From Calliphora vicina (Eukaryota; Arthropoda; Insecta; Diptera; Calliphoridae), in NCBI RefSeq assembly GCF_958450345.1, contig NC_088780.1:170792726-170856725 (forward strand): a stretch of 64,000 nt of DNA, given 5' to 3'. A program made the translations under genes and the position numbers. The notes beneath the pieces were generated by a model, which was not told the origin of the DNA, did not search any database, and worked only from the letters and a program-made list of their open reading frames with translations. Positions 11,101 to 26,100 of the stretch are shown piece by piece (the first letter of the stretch is position 1; each line of letters begins with the position of its first letter).

Positions 11101-14100
11101 GTCGTGTGATTTATGTCTTAAGAAAGTTATTTATGTTGAATTTTATGTGTGTACCAATGATTTTAGGAGATTTATGTACGTTAAAGTGCATCGGGTCTTA
11201 TATGGAAGCTATGACTAAGTATGGACCGATAATAATAAAATTAAAGTCCAATTTCGTACGGACATTTGTATGGAAGCTATGTGATATAATGGACCGATTT
11301 CAGCCAGTTTCAATAGGCTTCGTTCTTGGGTCAAAAAAATAATATGTACCAAATTTCATCGAAATATCTTCAAAATTGTGACCTGTACTTTGCGTACAAG
11401 GCTTACATGGACAGCCAGCCAGCCAGCCAGACGGACGGACGAACATCGTTTCAAATCGACTCAGAATCTTATTCACAGAAAATCACGAACGTACGAAATT
11501 TTGCAAATAAAAAAAAACTTTATTTAATTGTGACACCTAACTCAATTAAAATGTGTTCTGTCTGGCTCCAGTTGACGTTTAATGCAAACAATTACAATAA
11601 AATGATGCTTTCGGTCGCGAACGTACGATTAAAACATAGATAAGAAACAATAAAAACTAACCGTTAATCAACATTTTTTGTTCTCCTTACATTTTTCTCT
11701 TCTTAATTGATTGTAAAAGAGTGCAAACATAATATATTTTTTACATGTCAAATAATTAAATATAAAAATGTCTTTAGAACTAGCTTAAAAAGAAAATATA
11801 AAATTTTCCAGTTTCCAGTTTCCAGCCCAAATTTCTCAATTAAAACAGCTGAGATATGCTATGAAACCACTCTATTATAAAAACATAGACTGTTTTATAT
11901 AATTATAAAAAATAAAACACGATGATTATCAACATTTTATTTTTCGATCCTGGTAGACCATTCAAGGGAAATGCCCATATGTAAGGTTTATCTCTGCTAA
12001 AGATTATCTCTTTAATTTTTGCGTGATCCATTACAATGGATGGCAATCCAAATATCACAATATATATTGAACGTGTAGCAGTGGCCTTACAGTAATGAAA
12101 AGAGAGGAAATGATTGGTGTCTGAACAACGTATGAGCAACAATTATTTTAGCCATTGGTGCCATAGCAAAAACCATTTTGTATTTTTGGATAAACGGTAC
12201 AAAAACTAAGTGACCTTAACATTTCGACGGGCACCTTATAAGACATGTCTTTCTTACAGTGTACGGTAAATAATTTAGCATTTTTTTATACATATGTACT
12301 TCACTTTGTAATATTTAATAAGTTTGTAATTGTTTAATGTCCTTTTCTAAAACAAAATCAATAAAGACATACAATATTTCATACAATGTTCATATGAATA
12401 CTTCCTATGTACACTAGGGTGGCCCCGTTTGTATAGAGATAAAATAAGGTATCGATGTTCCCGCCTAAAATTAAAATTTGATTTATTCTAAGACTACGTT
12501 TTGAAATTTTTTCGTCCTGGGGTCAATATTTGGCGAACTGGATCAAAGGATATAAAGGTACTTTTTTGAGGTTATTTAAATTTTTCCCACATTTCTTCCA
12601 AAGGAAGTATATGTAAATTTGGTTCATATGAAAGGTCTTTGAGAGACGCATTCAATTGGTTATTAGAAATTTAAAAAAAAAATTAATTTCAAAAATTTCA
12701 AAACGGGAACATCCGCAACTTTAATTTTGGGGCCACCCTAATGTACACATGTATGAACATTAGCCATGCCCTTAAAAAAAGTTTGCTAAAACTAACTTTT
12801 GCAAACTTAAAGTGAAAACGGTTTTAACCGAAACCTTGGTTTTTGATGGCTCAAAAGCAAACCGAAATCCGGCAATTAAGCAGAGATATTAAAAATTTTG
12901 AATTATAAGTTAATTTCCATTTATTTGAAAGCAGACTTATCAGTGAATATCACGATTTTAGAACTGTAAATTTTTTAACAGTTTTCATGTTTTATGCATG
13001 TAATAGTATCCGAGATACAGATCAGAGAATTGAAGGGATACCAGCAAAAATATTCATAATTTCTCCAACATTTTTTATTTCATAATATATACCTATGTAT
13101 GTATTTGTTTTCCAATAATAACTTAAGCGTTTTGTATGCAAGCATGGAACCTCTTAATCCATATTTGGAACCTTACAATAAATAATGTTACCAATTCATA
13201 ATCGGTTAATTAATCAAAGGGTCGAGATTTAGTTATACACCTAATGGACATACATACATACATACATTCATATATATATATATTTATAAATGTTATACAT
13301 CCCGCTGGTAAATGATGCAGTAAAGAGGCCTTACTAAAGGCCTTGTCATAGGAAGCCTATGCCTCAAATGTATACATCTATTAAAAGACCTGAAAATTAA
13401 AGCCTCGTGGAGGGTCTAGTGAAGCAAGCTTTTAAAGAGTGTAATTAGTGAAAATATTTATAATGAATTCAACACAAAACCTAAAGAATGAACTTTTGCA
13501 TGTGCATATGTAAACTGATCTTTTAGAAGGCCTACAAAATGAAGCCCTAGCATTTATGTATTTAAACATACATATAATGCACATTCATTCATACGATTAC
13601 ATACGCATACATACAAACATATGTATATATGCATATGTATGTATATGTATACTCGTAAATATGTTAACGTCCTTCAGAAAAGTCTCTTAATAGTAGTAAA
13701 TGCGACATCCAGCGACATTTTTAATCTGTCTGCAGCGTACCACACACAAATTGTATATTTTCTGCATATTTTTTGTATTTAGTTTTGGGGGCTGGGAATG
13801 GTTTACATGACATACTTGAAAACAAGTACATACATCCATATCCAATATATACATATGTACATATATGTATGTATGTAAGACACACACATAGCACACACAG
13901 TCATACAAATGCACTAATGTACATCATGTTTGAAAGTGTACATTGTTTGCAATAGTTTTTATTGGGGTGTGGTAAATGATTTGATCATACTTCAGTAGTT
14001 GTTGCGTATTGCTGATATTAATTATTCTATCCCTAAAAATATACAGAAGAATATGTATATGCATTAGAGTTAATTTCAAAAATTTGATTTGCGGGTATCA

Positions 14101-17100
14101 TTATTTTTCTGAAGGTTTTTGCGTAAATAAAAACAATGGCCTTCTTTTTTTTTTGCAAAATTTTCACTCCTTGTGGTGGTTCAACGCAGCATCTAAAGAC
14201 GCGCATTTTGAGCACATTTTCTGTAGAGCAAAAACGGTTGAATATACCGCAAGGTTTTGGCTCAATATGTTCTGTATAAGGTTGAATACGAACAGGCAGA
14301 TCAATGTGATCTGTATCAAAATTTAATTTATATGTTATGGTATCATCTGGATCATATATAAGAGATCTTAAATTAGACACAGTAGGATCGTTCTTTACTC
14401 GTCCTGGTCTAATGGAAAAAAAACATAAGTTTGTCAACATTGTAATTATTAAAGGAAACGTAATTTAGGTTTCTGACAATTAGACTTAGGTTTATGACAA
14501 TTACGTCTCGTCTCTATGTTAGCCTATGGATAGAGGGTTTTGCATTCGGAAAAAATTAATTGTATAAGATAGAGAAATAACAAAAATTCAAATAAAACAG
14601 CAAACAAAATATGTTCGTTATGAAATTGACACCATAGATGAGGGCTGTTTTACTGAACATTTTACCATCAAAAAGTCATTTTCGTAAATAGTCTCTCAAT
14701 ATGTACTTCAGTTCTAAAAGGTAAATAAAAAACCTGAGAAAAATTCAAAGTCGGTTTTTTTGTGGAAAATATAAACATAAATAACACTATGAGTCAAAAA
14801 AAAACTAAAGTGAAAATACCTGGAAAGTAATACTATTTTTCTGATAGGCTTTATCGAGTACAATAAGAAAAATAATGAAATTTGAAAAACACCTCCAACA
14901 TCTTGAGTTACGGATAAAAAACCGGGTTTTCATACCTTTAAGCACTTATAAGCCATTAACTAAGCTGGTTATCAATCGATTGTAATTTTTTCAACGGATT
15001 TAAAAAGAGAAACTGTGGCCTTTCCAATGGTATATATATTTTTTAAGTATTTTGACAAAATTTGTGTGCATTTCTTCAGCAAACATATTTTTGTTTTTAT
15101 TTTTTCACCATTTTCTAATTTTAGATAAGATTTTACGTAGTATTTTATAAAGGAATCGTACTATTTATGCATTGATTTAAAAAATAAGTTTATTTATGTG
15201 TAAAACGCAATATTGCTTTTAAAAATCCATTGTAAATTGACAAAGTTATTAAAGATTGTACTAAAACAAAGTTTTTTAAAAAATATCATTTCTAGGCATT
15301 TTACTTAGAAATGTTTGCTTAACTGCTTTCTTTTTAACTCGTTATCATCAGTTTCATCCTCACCTAAAAAAATGGCGTAACATTAGTTTTCATAAGTTTA
15401 CAACTACATATATAAAATGGAAACTACTTGAGATATTGAATGAAAATGTTCACATCTGGATCAACCCGGAACTGAAGTTTTATTTTTTATATAGAAAAAA
15501 AAAAATGTTTTTTAACCTTTATATAAAATAAATTAAATAATTATGATATAAATTAAATAAATATTATAAATAAAATTGAACAATGTCAAAACTTAAACTC
15601 CAACATATTACATTATAAAACATCATTATTAGATAATGATTCCTTAATAGATGTCAGTAAATTAGCAACTTGATAAGAAAAACTAGTTTCCACTAGGAAA
15701 TATAAACAAAAATTATGTTTAGAACAGTAAATATCATATCTTCAATGGGGTCAATTTGGACCCCCGATACATACCAATTACGTAACTGGAAATGTGGACA
15801 CCAGTTAAAGGTTAAAATACAATTTTTTCAACTTAGAATGATTAATTTCTAAACTTTGAGCAGTTCTTTGTGGAAGTTTATAAACATCCTTAATATATGC
15901 TTAAACATTATAGATAACATTCAGTTTGATGACAAGTTCCACTAAAACTGAGAGTACAGTAAATAAAACATAAAAATTAAATACTCTGTTATTAATACGT
16001 TATTTTTTTTTCGTCTAAGAAAATCATGCACTTGATGATAAGTTTTATTGAATTTTGGTTATAACTTGGTTGTTTTTGATAGCAGCAGTCACATACATAT
16101 TTATGCATGTAATTGGTGTAGTGAATCGTAATCAATAAAAAAATTAAATTTCGAATCATTTTGCATTTTATGTGACGATATGCACGAATGTATGTACATA
16201 TATACAAAATATATGTATGTGTATGTGTGTGTGTATTTAGTTGGTATTATTTATTTTTCTTTTGGATAAAAATCTATTGATAAGTTTGTATAAATCAATC
16301 ATATTGATATAATTCAACATTTGTTGTTTTTGTTTTTCTTTGTTTTTATTTTTTTCAAAGATTTACGAGTGTTTATCCCTTATAAATAATACCAGCATTC
16401 AGTGCGGTTTTAGTAAATGTTGCACTAAATCACGGTATTCTGATAACAGTAGATATCAAATATTTTCAATATTTTTCATATTGATATAAAAAGAAAATTC
16501 AAATTTTTGTAAACAAATGGTTAAATCGCAGCAATCAATCATATTTCAAATTAAATACAATTTCCACGAACAAATTTGAGATATATGTATGCATGTATGT
16601 ACATTAGGGCTATAACCAAATTTGGGCCCTAGCACCACGCGTTGGCAAATGTTGTGTTATTTACGATAAAATTTTTTCCGAGTCATTTTGGATTAATAAT
16701 TTCTATAGTACCTTTACTTTTTTTATAGTAAAACAGCGGATTTTTTCCAGTTACCTCAAATTTTAAATATAGATTCGAGACAGGTTATATTTATAAAAAA
16801 AAACTATTTGCGTTGTTTGAAAAAAAAAATAAAAAAATTATCCCCAAACATTACCGTGTTTGGTGGGTAAACTTTTTAGACACCCGCGAAAAAGTAATGC
16901 CATTTTTTTGTAAATAACTTAAATAAATGTTATGGCCATTTTGATATAAGCAAAAAATGTAAAAAAGTTTGTCCGTCATAAAATTAACGGCATGTTTTTA
17001 TAAAACTTATATTGTTTTCGCCTTTATTAAAAGAATTTTGTAATTTTCGAACGAATTTCTTGTATTATAAAAACAGCACATAAAAAACATATAAAAAAAA

Positions 17101-20100
17101 AATGTGATTTATAAAAGCCAAATTTTTAACAAATTCCCCTATATACGGAGCGTATGAGTAACGAATAGTTGGTTTTATATGTCTTTGAATTTATTAAGTA
17201 TACGTTTATGTACAACTTGCAGCCAGTTTATGTACAGCCCAATTATGAATAATATATTCCCCGGGAGAGGGAAGAGGGAAAAAACTCCCGGGGAATTTTT
17301 ATTCATAATTGGGCTGATAATATTTTGTTTTACAAATTTGGTTTTTATAAATCACAAACATTTTTTTATTTTGTTCAAAGAATTTCATTTGAAAATTATA
17401 TAATTCATTTAAAAAAAATATCTTCTGGTGAACTTCAACCAACAACTCGAATGGAGTTGTCCAAAATCACGGTTTCTGCTCATGTTTTACCATTACATTT
17501 TCAGTAGAACCAAAACCAAGTTCATCTCAAAAACACTTATGGCGTATCATGCCTTTTAAACTTTTGGCAATTTCTAAGTTGCAAGTAGAATGTCCAAAAA
17601 ACCGGTTAACCGGTTTTATATTAAATTTTGATTAAATTTGAAAAGATCAACTTGGATTTATGTGTGTGTAATTTGAAAATAAACAGATTAAAACACACAA
17701 ACTATTTCGTTAAAGCAAATAGGTAAAGTTTATAAAGATGAAAAACCGGTTGAACGAGTTTCGGTTTAGGATAGTTGCAAGCTTCGGCTTTTTTGGTTTA
17801 GTGTAAAAAAACTTTATGGTTTTTTTATTTCTTTAGTTAATTTTTGCTGCCTTGTTGGCAAAATTTATTTTCAAATAATTTTATTTTACTTTGCTTCAAA
17901 AAGTTGAACATTTTCGAACTACATATTTGGAAATGCAGTTGTTTTGCTTTTGTTGAATTGTAGAATTTTTAAAAATATGTATGTTTTTTTTTTTTGTAAA
18001 ATGGTAAAATTAGATTGGAATTTTTAAGCACTTTTCCAGTTAGCAAATAAAAGTTATAGCCAGAAAAAATAAATAAATTAACTCATAACTCATCTTGATT
18101 AATTTTGTTGTTTCATTTTCTGATTCTCTCAACAAGTAACATAAAATGTTCGCTCTCGTATGTTAAGCTAGGTGATCGAACTAATCGACCATTGATTCTG
18201 ACGAAACCATTTGAGTCAATAAACGGTTTCAAAGTGAGTAAATTACTCTTGGAAGATATGGGTTTACCTTTTGAGAGTAAAGAATATTCGGGTATATAAT
18301 TCTTTTGACATACTAGAACTAATCGATGACGAGTAAATCTCATTTCTGATTGGGTTAAATCTAAGGTGTTGTACAAGCATTTTCGGGTTTTCAAATACTG
18401 TAAACACCTGAACCAATACGAAATAATTCGAATTGCACGGGGTAAATCTGAAAAACGTTCCAGTATGTCAAATTTTTGTTCAGTCTGAACAGAAAAAGAT
18501 TGAACTTTTAAATGTAGATGTTCGGTAACGATATTTTGTGGCCAGTATTCTCGCGGTTGTCGTAACCACGAGGGACCATGCCACCATAAGGGGTTGTCTA
18601 CTAAATCTCGAGCAAGAGTCAACATGATACCAATTTTCGTTACCTACTTTCTTTACTATGAGTGAAACTCTGTTCTTGACAAAGGTTGGCCAATGACAGT
18701 TCACTCTCTCTGTGATATAACACAAATGGTAAAGTTGCCAATTCACCATTGAAATGAAAGTGGATCCATTATTTAGGGTTTCTGGTTATGACATTCACCA
18801 TAGTGATTGAGTTTTGATGTCTACAAGAAACAGTTTTTGTTAGTTTCGTTTTGTGAAATTGCTTGACTTAAGTTGCGGAAATAATGTGATAGTAACATAC
18901 ATACATAGATATTTATTTTTGTTTTAGTGGTCACTGTGTTTATGTATATGAACGGTTTGTAAACTTCCTTTCAGTGTGCAGGAGTACGTAATGTTTAACT
19001 CAATTTTATTTTCTTTCTTATCGCTTTCGCTTGTTACCTACAACAGCCATTTCAAGCAGTTGTTACAGTTTTTCATTTTCTTCTTGTGGTTTTTGCATCA
19101 TCTTGAAAAGCAATTGTGGCATATAGAATGAATTACCTTGAATTAGTTTATTGTTCAAACATTTTAGTTGCTTTATGAATATGTCTACATTTATAAATTC
19201 ATATATGACCGTATATCGGGTGATTTAGGGTGACAATCTAATATCAAAGTTTGTAAATTGTACATATCCAGTTATTTGGAAATAGTTAAGTAGAACACTC
19301 TGGTGCTATACATACATATTACAATAAAAGTTTTATAAAACTCGTATTAATTGCCATTAATTTCGATTAGAAATTAATTTGAGAATGTTATATTTTCTAA
19401 TATTCAATGCCTTTTTTGAAATCGAAAATAGGTATTAACTATTTAAATTATTGCAAATTTTTAAAAAGTTAACTAAAACGAAATTATTGTTTTTTTTTCA
19501 GGTAATGTTGGAAAACAAATCAAAGGAGGATATTTATTGCGTTATAAAAGTGAGTACATTAAAATTCAGCCTTTTATCAATATCAATATTGCGTGAGAAG
19601 AAACATAAAAAATAGATTTGTTGCGAACACCAAAGACTTTTTCGGTTCAGCAACAGACAGTCAGTTAAATATGAAGAATTGAAATGAATTTTTCATTAAA
19701 TCTGCAAATTTAGTTATCACAACCGAAAACATTTCCTTTATGTGGACAGACAACTTTTAACGGTTAAGAGCTAGTTTTTTAATTGTTAGTTAAACGTAGC
19801 TTAACTCACTCTTAAGTTAAACCTGAAATGAAATTATGCGGGCCAATGAATGTGGTTTTCACTAAAGGTATTTATAGACGGCAAAACTGAGTATTAACAC
19901 TTTTCAAATTTAAAATACTATTGAAATCATTCGGTATTTCAAGAAATCGTTTCGAAAAAACCTTTATTGTTTACACGATAGTATTACAACTATTTTATTT
20001 CTTTGTCGATTGATATTTGTTTTTATTTTATATTTTGTTGACCCGACAGACATTGTCCTGTCCAAGTTAAAAAAATGCTTGTGTTCGATTTGTGAATTTG

Positions 20101-23100
20101 TGTGAAGCAGTTTGAAAAGGGTAAAAATAGTTAAAAAGAAAAAAAAAACGTATTATTGAATGATAATTTTTATTCATATAGGACATAGAATAAAATATAC
20201 ATAGAAGCGTTACTGAGAGACAAAGAACCTAAGTTTGTTGTCAAAAACCTAAGGCTTGCAACAACAGAATACATGTAAATTAATGTACATATTTTGAGTT
20301 TTTATATAAGTAATCGAATTTTGGTCTGAAAAATGAGTGCTCGCTTATTGGCCAAGTTATTAGCGAATTTAGATATTATGAGTTTTTATATAAAAAATCG
20401 ATTTTTGGTCAGAAATATGAGTGATTACAGATCTTGGTTAAACGCTTATTGGCCAAGTTATTAGCGAATTTAGATATTTTGAGTTTTTATATAAAAAATC
20501 GAATCGAGCTCTTTTTCTTGATTCAACGCTTAATGGTTAATTTATTGGCGAATTTAGATATTTTGAGTTTTTATACAAAAAACCGATTTTTGGTCAGAAA
20601 TATGAGTGATCACAGATCGAGCTCTTTTTCTTGATTAAACGTTTATTGGCCGAATTAGCGAATTTAGATATTTTGAGTTTTTATATAAAAATCGATTATT
20701 GGTGAGAAATATGAGTGATCACAGATCGAGCTCCTATTCTTGATTAAACACTTATTGACCAAGTTATTAGCGAATTTGGATATTTTGAGTTTTTATATAA
20801 AAAATCGATTATTGGTGAGAAATATGAGCGATCACAGATCGAGCACCTTTTCTTGATTCAACGCTTATTGGCCAAGTTATTAGCAAATTTAAATATTTTG
20901 AGTTTTTATATAATAAATAGATTTTTGTTAAGAAATATGAGTGATCACAGATCGAGCTCTTTTTCTTGATTAAACGCTTATTGGCCAAGTTATTAGCGAA
21001 TTTAGATATGTTGAGTTTTTATTAAAAAATCGAATTTTGGTCAGAAATATGAGTGATCATAGATCGAGCTGCTTTTCTTGATCAAACTCTTATTGGCCAA
21101 ATTATTAGCGAATTTAGATATTTTGAGTTTTTATATAAAAAATCTATTTTTGGTCAGAAATGTGAGTGATCACAGATCGAGCTCCTTTTCTTGGTTAAAC
21201 GCTTATTGGCCAAGTTATTAGCGAAATTAGATATTTTGAGTTTTTTCGATTCTCATATGTCTGACCAAAAAACGATTTTTTTATAAAAACTCAAAATATC
21301 TATAAGCGTTTAATCAGGAAAAGGAGCGCGATCTGTGATCACTCATATTTCTTTAATCAAGGATTACTTTAATCAAGGTTAGTTTATTATAAAAAGTAAG
21401 ACAAAATTAATCAAAACATGAAAAAACCACCCCATTCCAAGGTTTTTTTGTGAAGTGGTTGGCATTAAAAATAACTATTATACAAATTTTTGTTTCGTAT
21501 AATTTTTTTGGAAATCGAATATTTTTTAAAAAATTTTCTGACCAAACAACCGATATATCAAATTAACACTGAATTCGATGAACTATAAACACTCTGTGCT
21601 TTTTTTTATTGAATGCGTGAAAGTATATTAAAAACAAACAGATTTTTACAATATTTTCAAATTAATATGTATATTTATCTAACCAGAGCACCCTGACGGC
21701 AAAGTTTTGCAAAAATCATAAACGATGATTCAAAAAATATAGTTGTTTAGCAAAATGGCAATAAACTATGTTTTAAAGACTATAAAAAATGTGGTTAGTA
21801 AACTAACCACCAAACCGCAAAGAGTTAAACAAAGAATATAGATAATTTGTATTCCATAAGCCCAACATTATCATATTTAGAGAAAATAATGACAATAATA
21901 GCTTGGTTTTTGTTAAATTTAATATTAAAAATATCGCGAAAATGTTCATGAAATTAGGCATCCTAGAATGTATGCATCTCAAAGCTGATATTTATTGTTA
22001 ATACTACATTTACCCACATATTCATAAAAAATTTTGAATTTAAACAATGTTTTAAAGCGAAATGTCCATACAACATTTGAATTTTTTTATGAATAAGTTC
22101 TTTAAAATATAAAATTTATTTTTAAAAAAATTAAGTATTTTAAACTAAATTTTATTATCAAAAAATATTTAAATATTTTTATTTGTTCCTAAGTTAAATA
22201 AAAAATCTAAAACACTTGAAACCAACGACATGAACATGAAAAAAACAATATCACTGCAAATGACGCTTTGTTTGTTATAAGTGCGGAAATACATATGAAA
22301 ACCGTTTTCAACAACATCCAACATAATGAGTCACATGAGTGTGTAGTATCTATTATTTGAGGCAGTTATTATGATATGTACTTAGTGGCCTATGTCAGTC
22401 ATACCTTATTATACCCAGCATTAAATAAAAAAAAATTAGGCGGTATATTGAGTTGGTCATTCCGTTTGTAACACATCAAAATATTTGCCGCAGATCATCA
22501 GTTATGACCGATGAAGTCCAATTTCTGGAGGACATTAGTATGGGGCCTAGATGAAATATTGTACTGATAATCCATGCAAGGAAATTACACAAAATATGAA
22601 GTGACGTTACCCATTTTGTGAAAATGAATATAAAATTAACTATTTCCTTAAAAACCGAGGTTTTTTGTATGAGTTTATTTTATTAACTTTTTTTAAATAC
22701 AAAATTTCAAGCACTTGCGATCGTCAGCATAGAGATAAAGAGAATATGTAAATGTTTGTTTGTCTGGCGTGACGATATCTTAAAATATCATTAAAAGATA
22801 ATCAAAATTTGACACTTTTGCATTTATTTTACGGTTAGCTGTAGTTATAGCGAAAGTTTTGCGGTAAGAGTGCAATTGCACAATTACTCCTAGAAGTATA
22901 GATTATAATGAGGAGATGTCCTTAGGAATATAAAACAAAAACGATAATTTGAGCTGTATCTCTGTATAATAAATTGTACATCATTAAAAAGGTTCGTAAA
23001 ACACTTCATTTCACTTTGGAAATATTACCATACACATTTTCAAAAAACAAAAGCAATTTAAACGAACTATTTATCAAAGTGAATGTTAAGTGTTTTCCAA

Positions 23101-26100
23101 ATTGCCTTTTAGATAAATACATTTTTTCGTCATGATCTTTAATTTTAGAACAACTCCTTTGGAATAGATGGTCTGAAGAATGGGTCGTTCTGTATGATGA
23201 TTCAACCATGGCATGGTTCACTGAACCAGGACGTTCATCGCCAGCTGGAAAAATTCTTGTTAAAGAAGCACCTGAAATGTTGGCCATTGCACATTGGACG
23301 GGACAAATTCCGAGACGTCCGCCACTACCTGACGGGTGTAGTGTCTCACAACTCATAGCCTTGGGATCACGTAGAAAACGCTCAAAAGTGTATTGGATGT
23401 TGGCCAAGTCGGAAGACGAAGTTAGGTTCGTATGAATGCTGTTGCAATACCAAACTGGGAACTCAAACTTAATTAAAATTTGTCAATGTCAAATTGAAAT
23501 TCAAGTGGACATTTTGGTGTTTCATATTGTAATAAATGTAAACTAATTCTATTTATTTTACTTTTAAATTTTTAGTGAATGGATCGATGCCATTACAAAA
23601 ACAGTAAGTATGTACAATTTGCTGTCGTATACCCACTTGAGAAACGACTTGATATATTGAGTGAATATAGAAAATTAAAAATATACATACGTATAATCAC
23701 TTTTAAGCATTTTCCATTCAATTTCATAATTAAATTTCTTATCTTCATACTTTTAGTTGCCGCCACCTCCACAAATCGAACTAGTTGTGGACAAGCCTCA
23801 TTTAATGAATGTTTTACGCAGACCACTCGTGCGCATAAGACGTAAGTGCAAAACTTTTAATTCATAAGTATATAATTATTAGGGTGGTCATTTTTATATT
23901 ATTACATACGTATATGTATATTAGGGTGGGTCAATTTCTTTTCACGAAAAATCGTTTAGCAGAAATAAATCTAAAATAACATCTAAAATCAAATCCTATC
24001 TTGAGCATTTCGTCTTTTATCCAATGATATTTCAGTATATATTTTTGTTAATAGTTTTTTATCTCTACTAAGACAATAAAAAAAATCCTTTAATAAAGGA
24101 CGTTTAAGGATTAAAATATTCTACGAAAATGTTTGCCGGAAAATTTCAGTTGCGTTCGAAGTTTTAAATAAAGCTCTTTACGCTTAATTAGCAAATTTAC
24201 ACGCCACCTTTAAAAAATCTCCAAAAATCTATTTATGATCCGAATGAGCTGATATTTAAAATATAATTAAGCGTAAAGAGCGTTATTTACAACATTGGTA
24301 TCTTTGGTGACCTCCACTAAAATTTTAAGGCAAACATTTTCGTAGAATATTTTAATCCTTAAATGTACTTTTTTAAAGGCATTTTTTTGATTTTCTCGGA
24401 AAAAGGGTCAAATTGACACCTAAAGAGTGGAGATAGAGGGTTAAGATCTTCCATAAAATTCCACGATACAACTCTTACAATAAGAATCTTTCAGACATTA
24501 ACTTACAACATTTTTTTCAGTTATTATAATGTACCCTTCGTTCAAAAAATAAAACTTTCACCCACTGTAAAAAAAATTCAGGCCTGCTGGACTATAAGTT
24601 TATTCTACAAAAATGATCTACTCAACATGTCCTTTTAGAATTATAGGGTCGCTATTCTGTTCCAATCAAAAAGTCTCAATATGTTGGACAGTGAAATTTC
24701 TTAAACGTGTATTTTGAAGTCTCTCAGCGGGAGCTAGGTTTTAATTTTAAACCCATAGTTTCTTGGGGAAATTTTCGTAGATTACGATTTTGCGATTTTA
24801 CGCCTGTTGACCAACAAAATTTACCCACCCTACTATATACATACATATGTATATTTATATTTGGTTTGCCCTTAGTTTGCTCTTTTACGATTTCAAAACC
24901 AAATGCTGAAAATTTGATCATAATCGACAAACATTTAGAGAGGTTTCATATTTTATTTGAAATTTCAAGTTTTGGGTGAATGTTGCAAAATTTTCAAATA
25001 AAAATAGTTTTTGCAAACAATACATATATTTTTAATATTTCAATTTTTAGTGTCTTGGCCAATTTTCAGCATTTGGTTTTTAGGTGAGGGAGAAATTGGT
25101 GGCATAGAAAATCCAAAAAGTCCAAAATAAGGGTCACCCAAATACATATGCGTGTAACGTAGTCAATGTTCTCAATTAAAATTGCGATTTAATTCAGTTT
25201 AAGACACCATTTCTTAATTTTATCCTTGAGTTATCCATTGATCATAGATTTGCTATGAAATTTAGCATAAAGTGATGAAATCTTATTTAGATTGTGCGAA
25301 TTTAAGGAATGGTTGACCTGGCTCGAAAGATAATATCTAAAAGACCGCTTTAAAAAAGCTGTATACTTTTAGTTTAGTTGGGAACATCGCCAACTTATTT
25401 TCCAGCTACCATAATGTCCATACATTGTATTTATGTACATTAAGGAGGTCCCAAAAAAAAATGTTCTGGATGTTCCCAACTTAAATAGAAATTAAATTCA
25501 TTCTAAGATACCGTTTCTCAAAATTGTTAACCTGTATTCCGTATTTGCTGATAACAAAGATAAAAAGGATATTTTTAAAGTTTTTATGATCTTTCCTTTG
25601 CAAGAAATGTAAAAAAAAATCATTAAAACCTTAAAAAATTACATTTTAATCTTTGATTCAGCTCACTAAATACTGACGCTAGGACAAACAATTTTAGAAT
25701 TGGTCCTCTCAAACAAACTAAACTTTAATTTTAGTTTCGATATCTTATTTTTCCTCCAATTATGATTGCCATAATATACATATACATATTTTTAATAAAT
25801 GTTTTAGCTGCAACAACTTCAGAGGTTAAGCAAAGAAAGTCATTGGTAAAGTCAAGTAGTAAATCACATTCAACTTTGGCAACTCAGACAACATTTTTCA
25901 ATCAGAATCCTCTGGTGAAGAGTGATGCAGCCGTGGCAATTTTAAGTAAAAATCCAGATTCAACAGCTTCACTGGCGTGCGCTTTGCCCTGGGGTCATGG
26001 CTGGGGTTGGGCCACACTTCCCAACGGAGTATGGAGTGGAGGTGAATCCGTGTATCTATCACTTGTACTAAATGTGTAATAATATATTGTGTTTTCTGTG

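Larger units (their letters stand above)
8243..19501. other. Intron 1 of the PH-domain gene, transposon-rich
   Basis: The 11.3-kb first intron holds the elements listed separately at 8.5, 9.1, 9.7, 10.3, 11.0, 12.4, 14.0, 17.2, 17.6 and 18.1 kb, plus microsatellites near 13.25 and 13.6-13.9 kb. Between them it is A+T-rich with no convincing coding or RNA signal. Confidence 0.7.
19550..23148. other. Intron 2 of the PH-domain gene
   Basis: Contains the Helitron-like module and 114-bp array at 20.0-21.4 kb and a dispersed repeat at 22.4 kb. The remainder is A+T-rich with no gene seen. Confidence 0.7.

Noticed and set aside
16608..17140. TAGGGCTATAACC start resembling a hAT end
   Set aside because: No matching inverted end or 8-bp duplication was found.
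23006..23407. 133-codon minus-strand frame
   Set aside because: Lies over exon 3 of the PH-domain gene, whose sense frame has a recognisable domain.
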